From Hofstenia miamia (Eukaryota > Xenacoelomorpha > Acoela): 64,000 nt of DNA. A program made the translations under genes and the position numbers. The notes beneath the pieces were generated by a model that did no database searches, was not told the origin of the DNA, and saw only the letters and a program-made list of their open reading frames with translations. Below, piece by piece: positions 47,532 through 59,821 of the stretch. Position 1 is the first letter of the stretch, and the number at the start of each line of letters is the position of its first letter. The stretch covers positions 416,618 to 480,617 of the forward strand of contig SCFE01000095.1 in NCBI GenBank assembly GCA_004352715.1, read 5' to 3'.

Positions 47532-48479
47532 GGTTCAACTACTGCTTAAATGATTTGAAATTAAATTTAATTAATTTGCTGCTTTTTGTCACTACTTTGG
47601 GGTTCTCATTGAGTAGAATTTAGTTGAAAAAAGCTATTTTGACTATATTTTCTCAATATTTCATCATAATTTTTGTTACAGAATATATTTTGCATTGAAT
47701 TTGTGGGAAATTCAACGGTTTGAAAATTATAATAGCATAACATCAAGAAAACATACACAATCTAAATAACAACAAGAAAAGCACTCGCTTGTGTCCTCCG
47801 GATCAGCCATAATATTTAATGGATTCCTCCTTGGGCGTAGACGCACCTTTGGTGAAAATTTGAGGTCAATCCATCTTTTACTTTTCCGTAAATTTGCTAA
47901 CAGACAAACAGACAAACAAAACAAACCAACGCTACCAAAAACAACCTCCTTGGTGGAGGTAATGATACAAAGAAAATGCAAGAATAAGAAAAAAGAAGCA
48001 TCCTTAAATGAAATTATAGGATTTGGATCTGATGGAGAATATATTTCAATCAACAAATCAGAAGATGTTCAGCAATCCAATTCGCACACAAAGCTCACAA
48101 GCAGCTTTCGTTGCTATCGTTAAATACTAACATTTGTAGTATATGTCTGTAGGCTTCTGATTTGTGTAAACGTTCGGGACTTGTCAAGCATCATACTGTC
48201 AATGGTTCCAGATGTGAAGGTGCACTGGGCTACCACCTCGTTCACCTGGAGTAACGCCTGTATTTCCCTCACTTTCTGATATTGAAATGTTTTCTATTCC
48301 TACCAGAAAGATTCTTCCAAACAGCTGCCGTAATTTCTGGGTTAAAGCTGTGAGTCACTCTTTTAGTAAGGTTAAGCTGAAACCAAGTTTCATTAATCAT
48401 TGGGTAGAGATTTTTATTTTGCTTGCTTGTGTTCGCCGGTCTCCTCCTCATGGGGGTTCCAAACACCTGACATATGAAG
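47532..48479. repeat. Unassigned region with a minus-strand dispersed-repeat-like segment
   Basis: Between 47805 and 47965 the minus strand reads GGTAGCGTTGGTTTG then TGTTTGTCTGTTTGTCTGTT and later GGTGCGTCTACGCCC. This resembles a low-copy animal repeat that I remember but cannot name. The two opposing ORFs of about 110 codons here (47727-48123) are probably by-products. Part of 48140-48479 may be the 5' end of the next retroelement. Confidence 0.3.
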
Positions 48480-50960
48480 AGTGAAATCTCAAGAGCCGCT
48501 TAGAACGTCGGTTGAATTGTGATTATGCTCAACTCTGGAACGAAGCAACCGTAAAATCTGGCAACATTAAAAATGTATCATCTTCTGTCAGTTGCAGCCA
48601 ATATTTTAAGAGCTAGACAGTTTGGTCACGATGGCAGTTTTCGTAGGGCCATAGCAGCCCTACGATCTGACGGTCTAAGCTTCGATGAGCTAACATTTCA
48701 TGCACTGAAGGAAACGCATCCCAACAATTCAAAAAATAAAATAGACTGTGGTACTGTAGAAACAGAGCCATTCGTGAGAAACAAAGACATTCTGATTCAA
48801 TGCAAGAAAGCGAGAAATAGAGGGCAAAAGGGGTAGCTGCCCCCCCAAATTTAAGTTAAAAAATTAATTTTTTTGAACTCTAACAGCAATAACTTAAATA
48901 AAATTAGAATTGCACAATGCACATATTACGAAAACATCGAAAAAATATGCAGATTCAAAACGTTTTATTTAAAAAATTGAATGTGTGAAAAGCTTTCCCA
49001 TGGATTCTGCTGCCAGTCTCTTCAAACTTTATGCTTCCCAATTGATTAATGCATTCCAATGCCGAACACCTGAATATGGTGGCAAAGCAATTGCATCTGG
49101 GATCAAAGTAATCAACTGTTTAATCTCTCGTAATGCTCCTAATGAAATTGCAGCATGTCTTTGTGGAGCTAATCTTTTTGCATTGAAGAAAAGGACGGCG
49201 GAATTCGCCCAATTACGGTGGGAGAAGTTCTTCGAAGATTGATTGCGAAATGCTTATGTCCATTGTCAAGGAATATGGCAGCTGCTCTTTTTTCTCCACT
49301 TCACGTTGGTGTAGGCATTAAGGGAGGTTGTCAAGCGGTCATCCATGCTTTGAATGGATTGGTGGAAGTTCGAAGACAAATTTAGCATTTCTCCAGGTAG
49401 GCATCGAAAATGCATTTAACAATCGTTCAGCAATACTTTCTCAATTTAAACTTCATTTTCCACAGTTATATCCTTGGGTCTATTTTGCTACTCTCAGCCT
49501 TTCAGCTTGCGGAGTTCAACAAGGTGATCCCTTATCTCCCCTTTTGAGTTTCTGCTATCAAAGATAGATTTCCTGAATTAGCATGCAACGCATGATATTT
49601 AGATGAAGGTTCTCTCGTTGGGGACGTTCCATCTTTGCGTAAAGTATTTGAGTTTGTGGTGTTAGCTATGAAAAAAAAGTCGGCTTGGAAGTTAGTTTAC
49701 CTAAATGTGTGGTCGCCTAATCTTAATTGCAATTTCAGTGCTTTACCCAAAACAATCAACAGACGAAAAGATGGTCTTATCACTCTTGGAGCTCCTATCT
49801 CCAAGTCTCTAAAATTTGTCGAAGAGTTTCTTTCAAAGCGTGTTTAAAAGTCCATTGATATTATGAATGATATGATTACTTGAAGACCCACAGCTAGAAT
49901 TGCATCTGTTGAGGAGGTGTGCTTCACTACCTAAGATATCTTTTGTTTAAGAACTTCTAATCCCGCAACTGTTACAGCAGAACTTGAAGAATTTGATTCA
50001 GTAGTTCATCAGTTTCTTGAAAGTATAGTAAATTCAGCTATTTCGATTTCACAAAGACTACAGGCATTTTTGCCAATTTCTAAAGGAGGTCTTGGATTAC
50101 CACTAGCATCAACAATTGCTTCTGCTGCGTTCTTGGGGTCATATGTGGGCAATATGTAAACAGATTGTTCCCATTGATGATTATATTTACTGTGTGCCAC
50201 ATCAGTGTTTGCAAGAACTGTCTAGCAAAGGACTAGCGTTGTCGAAATGCCCTTACACATGGCCCCAAAAGCATAGAAGTCTATTTGTTCACTCTTAGAG
50301 CAAGTTAGCCAGAATACTTATTTATCCTTCAGTTTATCTCCTCGCGATAAAGCAAGACTTATCTCTTGTTCCATACCGGGAAGTGGGGATTGGTTGGCTG
50401 CAATTCCCTTGAAAACACTTGGTCTTTCCTTCGTTCTTTCTTTGTTATCGGGTTGGCATCCCCTTAATTGACGATTAAAAAAATGCGCAGTTGATGGTGA
50501 AAGAATTGCGCATCATGTTCGACTCAGGGACGCTATTTTTGCAACTGCTTCAAATGTGCTTTGTCTCCCGTGTTTGAAACGTCTAAACTCACTGAGCCTC
50601 GTGCTCGTTCTGGGATATCTTTTTGCCATTCTGGCCTTCTGGCCGACCAGCCGCTCTAGACGTGACTGTAATTAGTTCACTGCAGCCTTCAACTGTTTCT
50701 TTTGCGGGTACTAATACTGGTCATGCTCTGAAAGTTTCAGACAACCGAAGGTTCACTAAATACGCGGAATCATGTTCAGCTGCGGGTATATCCTTCATAC
50801 CACTATCAGTGGAAGTCTTTTGTCTTCTGCCAGAAGTGCCTCTTGCGATTTAAATACGATTTCTACAAATTTTTCCAGCAATTGTCAGTAATTTTACAGC
50901 GGCGAAATGCTGCATTTCTATTATCAAGATATGGTGGTTAGAGTTCAAGCCATTCAAGTC
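48480..50960 (+). pseudogene. Non-LTR retrotransposon with GVQQGDP-type RT, decayed
   Basis: Blocks on the + strand in changing frames are: GHDGSFRRAIAALRSDGLSF (48620-48680) and ETHPNN; AACLCGANLFALKK (49150-49190), then GGIRPITVGEVLRRLIAKCL and HVGVGIKGGCQAVIHALNGL (49195-49360); ENAFNNRSAILSQF and SACGVQQGDPLSPLL (49400-49545); YLDEGSLVGDVPSLRKVFEF as the degenerate YxDD box (about 49600-49655); LITLGAPISKSLKF; SKGGLGLPLASTIASAAFLG (50080-50140); RDKARLISCSIPGSGDWLAA (50340-50400); and GRPAALDVTVISSLQPSTV, HALKVSDNRRFTKYAESC and ISFIPLSVEVF (50645-50820). This order is typical of one widespread group of non-LTR polyproteins. At least five frameshifts or stops. The fragment at 23200-23768 is the same type. 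Confidence 0.75.
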
Positions 50961-53083
50961 TAAACTGTGACATCTGGAACATAAACTCATTAAATAGTGC
51001 TATCCACAGCATCTCAACCGTTGTACAAGTCTTCCAGTATCGATCACCCAAAAAATAATCATTGTAATGTTAATTTTTTATTTATTTATTTTCGTTCCTT
51101 TTAAAAAAAACAATTTTAAATTTGGTGATTCTTAAATATTCTATTTTGTAATGTTAATTTTGTAAAATTGTTTTTAATTGTAAATAACTTTATAAACTAA
51201 TTGCAATAAATAAGAAATCTAAGCCCATATTTATTGTTTATATTTGTTGTATATGTTTCAAATATATGACCCAATCCTAAGCAGGACATAAGAACTGAAA
51301 GGCTGCTGATTTATGTATAATGTACTGATTTTTACTCAAAATCGCATAAAATTTTTACGTACAAGTTTCAGGAAAGTTTACTATTATGCATTGTGGCTTA
51401 GGAAAATAATGCAATAATGATAATGATGCTAATATATAACATGTACTATGAAACTTAAATAAGAAAAATATATTCTGGGTGAAAGCAGTTCAATGAAGAA
51501 CTTATTTCTAATTAACAAATCAATAATGATTTAACGTCAATCGTACGAGGTCAATAACAAAAACTTAAAAAACTATCACGAACAACTTACTGTCAATAAA
51601 ATTTCAATTTCTATCAAGCGAAATATTTCAAATTATAGAAGAGTAATGCTGTTAAATGAACTTTATTTATTAAGTTCAAGAAAGAACAGATTTTGATGAA
51701 ACAGCAATTTCTCTAAACTAAGACCTTGTATTTTCAAATTTAAAACGTAAATATAATGTAGATTAAACGCTTGAATCTTAATCGAATTGAGTAAGAAAAT
51801 GTAATCAGAACTATAACAGAGCATTAATTTGCACAAAGTGGAAATTAATATTGACATAACAATCAGACTGGTTTACTTTAATTCTATCACACCAAAAGGT
51901 CCAAAAACAAAACTTGATTCGAAAGATGTCAAGGAGAACAGGGCACAAAATTAAAGCCAAATTAAAGTGTTCTAATTAAATGTTTTCTAATTAAATGTTT
52001 GAGTCGTTTTTAATAATATTTTTACTCAGTTTCATATTAAAAATTTAAGTTGGCAATTTATATTTGAAACTTCAAAGGAAACCTTTCTCTGATATATGAA
52101 TGTAGTTTTCAATTAAACATTATTTGCACAACAACATTATTAATAACCGTATTTTCAAAATATAATTTAATTATGTGTATTCTTACATTAATTACTTCAA
52201 AGAAAAATTCCGCTCACGATCTTTTCCTAAATTTATCAGTTTTCATAGATTTAATCATAATTCTAATAAGGTTTCTTTAGTAAATTCCATGAACATCTAA
52301 CTATTTAGGCAGACTACTGATACACCAATTGTAGAAAAATTGATGCCTAATTAAACAACTATATATATATATATATATATAGGCAAAGCAAATTGTATTG
52401 TGGAGTGTATGTGTACGTGTTTGTTTCTCACGATGCAATGAAGTCTTAGAAACCTAAGTTTCAGTTCCACAAATCCAAATGTGAATTTTCAAAAGCTTTA
52501 TTTCATACACCAGTGCCCTAAATATTGCACATCTGCAGCATTGACTGTTCTTTGTAAGTGGGTCATGAGGTAGCAAGAGACAGCAAAAGTGCTTGAAATT
52601 GATGTATTTTCCATGCTAGATTCTGTAAATCACTAATCAACAAATGATCTCTTTTTACATAACAAAAAACCTATTTAATTCTTGGTGATGTGAAAAAAAT
52701 ATTATATTGAAATTTTCATTAACTGTATTTAACAAGAAAAAATACGAAGCAAATTGCAGCTACTTTAAAAATTAAATACCGACACACCCCGCTTACTCCG
52801 TAATTGCAGTGCTATGTAATATTACAATAACTGTCAAATATCTTTCTGCGTTATAGAAATTATTTATAGGAATTTAACATTTTTGTAAGTATTTTTACTT
52901 TAGGTAGATATTGTAAAAATCACGTTTTTCATGTTGCACAAATTATTAATTGATTCTTTTTCAGGGAATATAGAGTGTGCATGGGGAATAATTTCCTTAT
53001 TTTAAATTGTGTAAATGCTTACTGTTCTTAATTGAAAGTTTTGACTAGAGAACATTACATAAGAGAAAATACTTTGCATATAA

Positions 53084-53085
<2 letters not shown>
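50961..53085. other. No gene seen
   Basis: AT-rich. A (TA)n tract lies at 52358-52381. Short ORFs here have no family resemblance. Confidence 0.5.

Positions 53086-53138
<53 letters not shown>
53086..53138. repeat. (TA)n microsatellite
   Basis: Long perfect TA repeat before a segment duplicated from 58534. Confidence 0.95.
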
Positions 53139-53145
<7 letters not shown>

Positions 53146-53333
53146 ATTTGTTTACAAAAATCACTAGCAGAACTAAAATTACATGTAGTCTACAAAACTA
53201 GTCTAATCTTGGTTAAGTATTATACAAATTATAAAAATTAAGCAGTATTGGTGGAACAGAAATGATATTATAGCACATATTAAAATTCTTATAATTTTAA
53301 CGTCTTTTCACAACACTTGGTGGTTACTTATAA
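53139..53333 (+). repeat. 195-base segment identical to 58534-58728
   Basis: Read against 58534-58728 I see no differences. It follows (TA)n in both places and here stops at the gap edge. Non-coding. Confidence 0.9.
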
Positions 53334-53515
53334 NNNNNNNNNNNNNNNNNNNNNNNNNNNNNNNNNNNNNNNNNNNNNNNNNNNNNNNNNNNNNNNNNNN
53401 NNNNNNNNNNNNNNNNNNNNNNNNNNNNNNNNNNNNNNNNNNNNNNNNNNNNNNNNNNNNNNNNNNNNNNNNNNNNNNNNNNNNNNNNNNNNNNNNNNNN
53501 NNNNNNNNNNNNNNN
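53334..53515. other. Assembly gap (182 N)
   Basis: Flanked by (TA)n on the right and by duplicated sequence on the left. Confidence 0.98.
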
Positions 53516-53540
53516 TATATATATATATATATATATATAT

Positions 53541-54599
53541 TGACAAAATAGTTATTAGTCAACATAATATGTCATTTTTATATTTCCTCATAAAATATCT
53601 ATTTACCTTATAAAATATTTTTTTAAATTCATAAGGCGCATGCGGGAATACTAAATTATTCCGGTTATTGTATTGATATTCATGGAAAGATCATGATAAT
53701 CCTCACTTGCTCACAACTGCTAATAGGGTCTTACGACTGCAATTATCAAAAAACAGATGAACAATTATAGGTTGAACAAAAAAATATTTTGATCTGCTAT
53801 GCACCCGGGATGACTTTTGCAAAAAATGTCCATTGGCAACCGAGGGTTCAAAATGTGAAAAATTAAAGGAATGCCGATTTCGCACCACCTAACAATATTG
53901 ACTGCTTTGAATACTCATTAGAAACATGACTGCTGTTATATTTATATATGTCAAAAATAACCCTTTTCAAATAGATAACACATGATTTTCAAAAATTTAA
54001 TTCTACAATCTAATAACTATTGTGATATGGTCGATTCGCAAAATAAAGACATGATTTTTTTTAACTATACAAAGCTCATATATCAATATTGAACTCATTA
54101 GCGGAGTTTAAATTGTCTAGTCACTCAAACCTCAACATTCAAATATGGTTATAATAAATGACATAAATGCACCATACATAAATTGAAATCAAAGTAAAAA
54201 GTTTTTTATTAGTGCTGCCTTCATTACCTCATCTAAATTTACATGTAAGACAACATTATTGGTAATATTAATTATCTTACAATTCTTTTACTCAAGTTAA
54301 TATGAGTGTATATTAAAATTAATACTTGGACAGTATTTGCCTTACATAATAGTAAACATGCCCTTCTAATTTTGAAAAATGAGGTAAAATAATTATTGCT
54401 AAAGTTTATCAAATAAGCGAGAAGTACATAAATGAAAATTTTTATGCCAAGCAAAAAATAATACACATTTTCAGTAGACTAACGATAGAGAATATCAAAA
54501 ACACTCTCTGAGAGAATTTTCCTAACCCACTCCATTAGCAAGAAGATCACCACAAGGGAGGCCACTTAGTGGTTAATTATTTACACATGCTACAAATGA
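53541..54599. other. No gene seen
   Basis: AT-rich with no recognisable ORF or repeat. Confidence 0.5.
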
Positions 54600-55450
54600 C
54601 ATTAATTTAAAAGATCTAAAAATTAACAATTGACAATGTACACTTAAACAATGCAAATATTCAGACGATACAAGATTAATTAGGACAATTTGAAATCACA
54701 ATGAACAAATAGATCACATTAAATATGTGGAAGCAATCAATGCTATTATTGAAAGATCTAAAGATAAAAACTTATACATAAACTATAGGAAAACAGAAGA
54801 AATTGTCATTATGCATCATAATGTTACGAATCAAATCTATTAGAATTTATGAAACAGAGCATTACGGTGAATGGCAATCAAATTTTCAACTTGGGAATTA
54901 TAAGTACCTGGGTGTAATCTTTGACAATAAAATATCCTGGCACGCACATGTAGGTTACATTGTTAAAAAAAGCTTTCATCTGATAAACAGTTTATCATTC
55001 TTCGTGAAATTTGTAAGTAATGTAAGAAAATGGATGATTTTCAAAATGTATATTGCACTAGTATACCTATATGGATCTGAAATATTTGCTTATGGATTGA
55101 GTGATCAACAAAATAAATAATTTAGAAAGGAAATTAAATTATTGAGCAAAATATCGGTAATGATAAAAATATACTGATTACGTATATTAATGATGAATTT
55201 AGACGAAGGTTTCAATCTGCTCTTAATAGAACGTAGATCATCTATTCTATAAAGAACTTCATCACTATGAATCTAAAAGTAATACTAGGCAGAAGTTCAG
55301 AAAACAATTATCCTTAAATGCAAGATCTAAAAAGTCTTTTATACCACATGCTATTGAATTCGCCAAAAATGGAACCTCCCCGCAGCTCCTATAGCATACA
55401 TTAAATATTCATTCCTCTTTACACTTAACTATGTTATGTGTACGGAATTA
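54600..55450 (+). pseudogene. LINE RT palm end and C-terminal domain, decayed
   Basis: The + strand starts with LINDINLKDLK, then YSDDTRLIRT (the YADD box with Ser), then KDKNLYINYRKTEEIVI. A shifted frame at 54803-55120 has NYKYLGVIFDNKISWHAHV and LVYLYGSEIFAYGL. Later blocks in other frames read LLIERRSSI, KFRKQLSLNARSKKSFIPHA and IEFAKNG. This is the usual order from RT active site to C-terminus of Jockey/CR1-superfamily LINEs. It is a different family from 38005 (different KYLGV and C-terminal sequence). It ends in (TA)n at about 55470. Confidence 0.7.
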
Positions 55451-55469
55451 AAGCGAATATACATACATG

Positions 55470-55526
55470 TATATATATATATATATATTATATATATATA
55501 TATATTATATATATATATATATATAA
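55470..55526. repeat. (TA)n, interrupted
   Basis: Several TA runs separated by single T insertions. Confidence 0.9.
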
Positions 55527-55595
55527 CAGGGGTCACCGCACTGCCGTCTTAACCGGGACGCAGGGTACAGGTTAATTGGTTTNNNNNNNNNNNNN
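55527..55595. other. GC-rich hAT-end-like fragment cut by a 13-N gap
   Basis: CAGGGGTCACCGCACTGCCG right after (TA)n looks like a hAT terminus, but only about 56 bases are present before the gap (55583-55595). Confidence 0.3.
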
Positions 55596-55659
55596 TATAT
55601 ACATATATATATCTATATATAGACTAGGATATGGTACATTTATCATAAACTTTGTTTAT

Positions 55660-55923
55660 TTAGGCCTGCTTCATTTTACTATAAAAAATAATACCATACT
55701 GATGCCAGCCACATTTATAAGGCAGTGAAGTGCGATGAAACTTGCACCAAGTATTCATAACTCCATTCTTAGATGATGTTACAGATTTAGAGGCACATTT
55801 TAAACAGTGTTGCAGTGGCAATCTCAATTCCTCAAAATAGCTGTGATTACTTGTTGACAGGTTAGGATCAGTGTTATAATAAAGATACAAAATAACTATA
55901 GAATACAGATACAAACTACACAA
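55660..55923 (-). CDS. Unrecognised 87-codon ORF, Cys-containing
   Basis: The ORF starts with a hydrophobic stretch (MCSLYLYSIVILYLYY) that could act as a signal peptide or anchor. It has four later Cys in the arrangement CLKC, WCKF, YKCGW, and ends FYSKMKQA. The stop is immediately followed by ATAAAC, so a poly(A) signal overlaps it. The composition is less biased than chance ORFs around it. No family recognised, no splice evidence; it may be chance. Confidence 0.2.
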   Translation of the reverse strand: MCSLYLYSIVILYLYYNTDPNLSTSNHSYFEELRLPLQHCLKCASKSVTSSKNGVMNTWCKFHRTSLPYKCGWHQYGIIFYSKMKQA

Positions 55924-57479
55924 ATGTCAATTATCAGAAAATTGCTATAGACATTATTAATCGAAATCAACAGGTTAGGAAATTTATAACTTAAGAAAAG
56001 GCGAATTTAATACCTCTGACAATTCAAGAGCGCTAAAGAAGCTATTTCCTTCATTGTTATCTTCATTTATCATAACAATGATATTATTCTTCTTACAATT
56101 AGGTATATTCAATAGAAATTAATATATATTTATAAATTATAATATAAAAGTATACCCTAGAATGGCTGTGGTGTGATTTTCGATATTACATAGAAAAATT
56201 ATTGATTATAATCTATCTGGAATCGCTATTATCTCATAGCTGAAATAAAAGGTGCACTCAGTTAGATTTGTTTGATGTCATGTCGATGCAGAAGCAGAAA
56301 TGTAAACCATTTTTAGGTCCCTAAAGCATAAGTTCCCTCACATCCGAGAAAGTTATTATATAAGAGATTCAAGCTTTTCATAGCAGTGCACTCGTATGTT
56401 GCCCTATTAGTCCTACTGCTATATACAGGCATATACAGATTCCTAGTCAGATTACTACATGCATTACTCATGACTCAAAATATGTCAAATATTTCATCTC
56501 ACAATGCATTTCATGCAACATACTTTGAAATTAGTCAACAGCTTATACCAGTTTACTTTAAACGTTTTTGGTGGATCAAGCAGAAAAAACAATTTTATCT
56601 TCTCTATGTCATATTAGAAGTGAGGTGGATTAAATCATGGAATAGAATGAGGCGCGACAAGTCGGGCGTGTTGAGCAAGATTTTTCTGACGTTCTACCCA
56701 TGGAACAAATGTGGTGCAAAACTCACTAGACTAGAGAAAAAGTAGTATCAATAGGTGATAATCTGAACTTCATTTATCACTTAATAAGCTTTGCAATTAA
56801 TATAAGCATAGTGCAATTATCCTTGCAGATATTGGTGCATAAAATATTGGCATAACAATAAGGACTATAAAGTTAAAATAAAATTCCATTTTGCTATTAT
56901 GATTTTATTATGCATTGACCTAATGTTCTAATTAGACTTCTACTGGCAGTAATATTAGATGAAATTTAAGAAAATATATTCTGCATCAAGTAATAAACAA
57001 TTCAAAATATTTCACAGAAGTGGTTTAGTGTAGTGTTATAAGAATCGCAAATAGTTTTTTGAGGCAGAAATTCTTTGAGGGCAAATTGGGTTGTATAATA
57101 AAAAACGTGAAGTAATATGAGGCAGATGTCAACAAGTGAATGTGGGGTGGGCACACAGTCATGGGGCGGTTCAAAAAATCTGCCCCACTTGCATCTCTGA
57201 TGTGTATATGAATATACATATAAAATCGAAAAAATATATTATAGCACCGTCATCTAGTAACTGTTAGCAAGTGTCGACCACTAACTCAAATTATACTAAT
57301 TTAACTGCATTAAGATACAAAACTAAGCTAAACAACAGTAAATGCAAACACATAAAGCATACCTGAATACAACAAATCAGATCATTCATAAACTAAGACA
57401 AAAGAGACAAACGTAAATTTAGACTAAAACGAAAAAGCAAAGCAACCGTTTTTATAGCAGTTGAAATAATTTAAATATG

Positions 57480-57483
<4 letters not shown>
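55924..57483. other. No recognisable gene
   Basis: The 119-codon + strand ORF at 56386-56745 begins with a hydrophobic stretch but resembles no family I know. Nothing else noted. Confidence 0.4.
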
Positions 57484-57526
<43 letters not shown>

Positions 57527-57545
57527 ACTGTATATATATATATGG
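57484..57545. repeat. (TA)n microsatellite
   Basis: Two TA runs separated by CTACTG, left of the Penelope-like element. Confidence 0.95.
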
Positions 57546-57557
57546 AAACATATGTAT

Positions 57558-58420
57558 ATGTAACCGGTTTCCATTCGAAAATCATTAGCAGAATACAAAA
57601 TTTGTGGGAATAATATTTACAATATACTACAATAAAATTTAATGATGTTTAAATCTTCATGCACTTAGAATAAATTTAATATGCTCATATTACTTAGTTG
57701 CTTGTTCAATAAATGATCTTTGTTATGGTTCTTAATTATTGAAGCTTCTGTAATCTTCGTATTTGGTGTTCTCATTATTATATTAAAATTGTTCTTTTTA
57801 GCATGATGTTGATGCATATATATTTCTGACATTTAATGACCTGATAGATGCTCATTGATCATAGTTATAAAATGGCGCTTAGTTTCCCCCCAATGCAAGA
57901 AATATTGTATTCTTCACAATTGTATTTATAGACAAGTGAGGAAACTAGCATTTTTTCAATAGGATCTTTGTTCTTAAAAATGTCTGACATTTACTTTGAT
58001 TGCAAAATTGGTGTTAAGTTAATTTTAAATGTGTATTAATGACCTTTATCCGTGCTTTTAAGAGATTTTGAGGTGAGAGCTTGGTCAACAATATTATTAA
58101 TCAATTTATGTGGATAGCCATTCTTTTCAAATATTTCATATAATTCAGTTATGGATTCAATCATGTTATTATAATAAGGAAGTAATTTTAATAAATCGAT
58201 TTAATAAGTACTTAATTGTCTTGATCTTGCATTTTGGGTCACAAAAAGATTGATAAGGAATGTATAACATGGTATTTGATGGTTTGCGATATATTTTTGT
58301 TTCATTTGATGGTTGCAAACCATGAAAATTTAAACATCATTAAATTTTAGTGTAGTATATTGTAAATTTTATTCCCACAAATTTTGTATTCTGATGATGA
58401 TTTTGGAATCGAAACCGGTT

Positions 58421-58424
<4 letters not shown>
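57558..58424 (-). mobile_element. Penelope-like element, 3' part between inverted repeats
   Basis: About 105 bases at each end are inverted copies (57558-57661 and 58319-58424), both opening with GTWAACCGGTTTC-like sequence and containing ACAAAATTTGTGGGAATAA. The minus strand between them codes for the end of a Penelope-like protein: ITELYEIFEKNGYPHKLINN (the NGYP region after the RT palm), DQALTSKSLKSTDKGH, VYKYNCEEYNISCIGG near the start of the GIY-YIG domain, and FNIIMRTPNTKITEASIIKN near the C-terminus. Stops interrupt it. Penelope elements often have LTR-like repeats in direct or inverted arrangement. (TA)n lies on both sides. Confidence 0.72.
58391..58421 (+). ncRNA. Candidate hammerhead ribozyme core in the terminal repeat
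   Basis: CTGATGA (58391-58397), one extra T, stem GATT (58399-58402), loop TTGG, stem AATC (58407-58410), GAAA (58411-58414), then the self-complementary ACCGGT with a following T. This is the order of the hammerhead core, with a minimal stem III as described for Penelope-element ribozymes, which may act as dimers. Bases before CTGATGA and after the TT can form a partial stem I. The extra T next to stem II weakens the call. The mirrored left repeat (minus strand, about 57592-57561) keeps GAAACCGGTT but has a mutated core. Confidence 0.4.
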
Positions 58425-58464
<40 letters not shown>

Positions 58465-58533
58465 ATATATATATGCATATAAACATGTACATATATATTT
58501 TTTATTATTTTTATATATATATATAAATATTTT
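58423..58533. repeat. (TA)n and TA-rich sequence
   Basis: Long TA repeat right of the Penelope-like element, followed by the segment duplicated at 53139. Confidence 0.9.
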
Positions 58534-58728
58534 ATTAAAAATTTGTTTACAAAAATCACTAGCAGAACTAAAATTACATGTAGTCTACAAAACTAGTCTA
58601 ATCTTGGTTAAGTATTATACAAATTATAAAAATTAAGCAGTATTGGTGGAACAGAAATGATATTATAGCACATATTAAAATTCTTATAATTTTAACGTCT
58701 TTTCACAACACTTGGTGGTTACTTATAA
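58534..58728 (+). repeat. 195-base segment identical to 53139-53333
   Basis: This copy continues into unique sequence on its right, so it is probably the true location. Confidence 0.9.
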
Positions 58729-59821
58729 ACATAGAATTTTATAACATGAAGAACTCTTCAGATAGGCAGTGATTTAGCAATAAATAGTATACTTCCTGCT
58801 TCTGCTGAAACGAATGATTATGGGAAATGATAAAGCTTTGAATAATTTATACAATTAATGTCCAGGATGTCCTAAAATACTTTCTTTGTTGCGAAATGAT
58901 GATGAAACCTTAATGCAAATTAATTTCAAATTTTTCGTAATACCCATTTAAGGGAAACGATGCTTAGCAAAAACCTAGCGGAAATAATTGATTTTCGGAA
59001 GAGTACTGTGTGAAGTACAGCACTCAATGCTATATGCACCTACCCAGAAACATTAGAACCAAAACCAATGCAGCAGCACAAGTCTTCCATACTAGATACT
59101 AAGAATAACAAACTACAAACAGATATAGAAAAATATCTATGCTTAATATAAGGTCTGCTCCCACTTATTTAAACTTTTCTTTATTTCTTCTTCTAAACAG
59201 TTTCATATCTTAAAACCAGTGGCTGAAAATTTAATAAATCATGGTAAACATAAAAACAATGAATTTGACGTTATTAAGCAAACCAATTTTATTTATTTTT
59301 GTAAAAAATTTCTAATTTTTTTCACTTATTAAAAATTTCCTTTCCTGAATATATGTGTTAGAGATGTGATATCGTGCTTACCATAGGCAAAGTTATCATT
59401 CTAGTTGTCACTGTACTATAGATAAATCCACGTGTTGGCGTTTATTTTTCACGAAAGCTGTACTTTTTTAAATTGTTTAATTGCTTCATTAAATTATGCT
59501 GTTTTTTAAAAAAAAAACTGAAAATACTCATTTATTAGGTAGAAGCGCACTTAAGATAAGTATAAAAAAATAAGACCCTGCGATTCCAAAGTCTTCAACT
59601 CGATTTAATTACTTCAGGATTTTTAAAACAAAAGTTCATTTTACAAATAATGAAATTTTTGGGCAAAATAAAATTTGAACATCCCTTTAAAAATATTGCA
59701 ATTCAATAGTTTTCTTCGACAAAAAAGGTATACGATGTTAAAAGAATTATATGCGTTTAGTGAAATCGCATAATTGAAAAAATGAAAATTTCTAATTGCC
59801 TTTATCTTCCCGACATGGTCT
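58729..59821. other. No gene seen
   Basis: AT-rich, no recognisable feature. Confidence 0.5.

Noticed and set aside
56386-56745. 119-codon + strand ORF with hydrophobic start
   Set aside because: Not recognisable; length is within chance for a 64-kb AT-rich window.
58394-58636. IYIYIY-rich ORFs over TA tracts (also 1204-1437, 4753-4995, 25724-25924)
   Set aside because: Products of (TA)n microsatellites.
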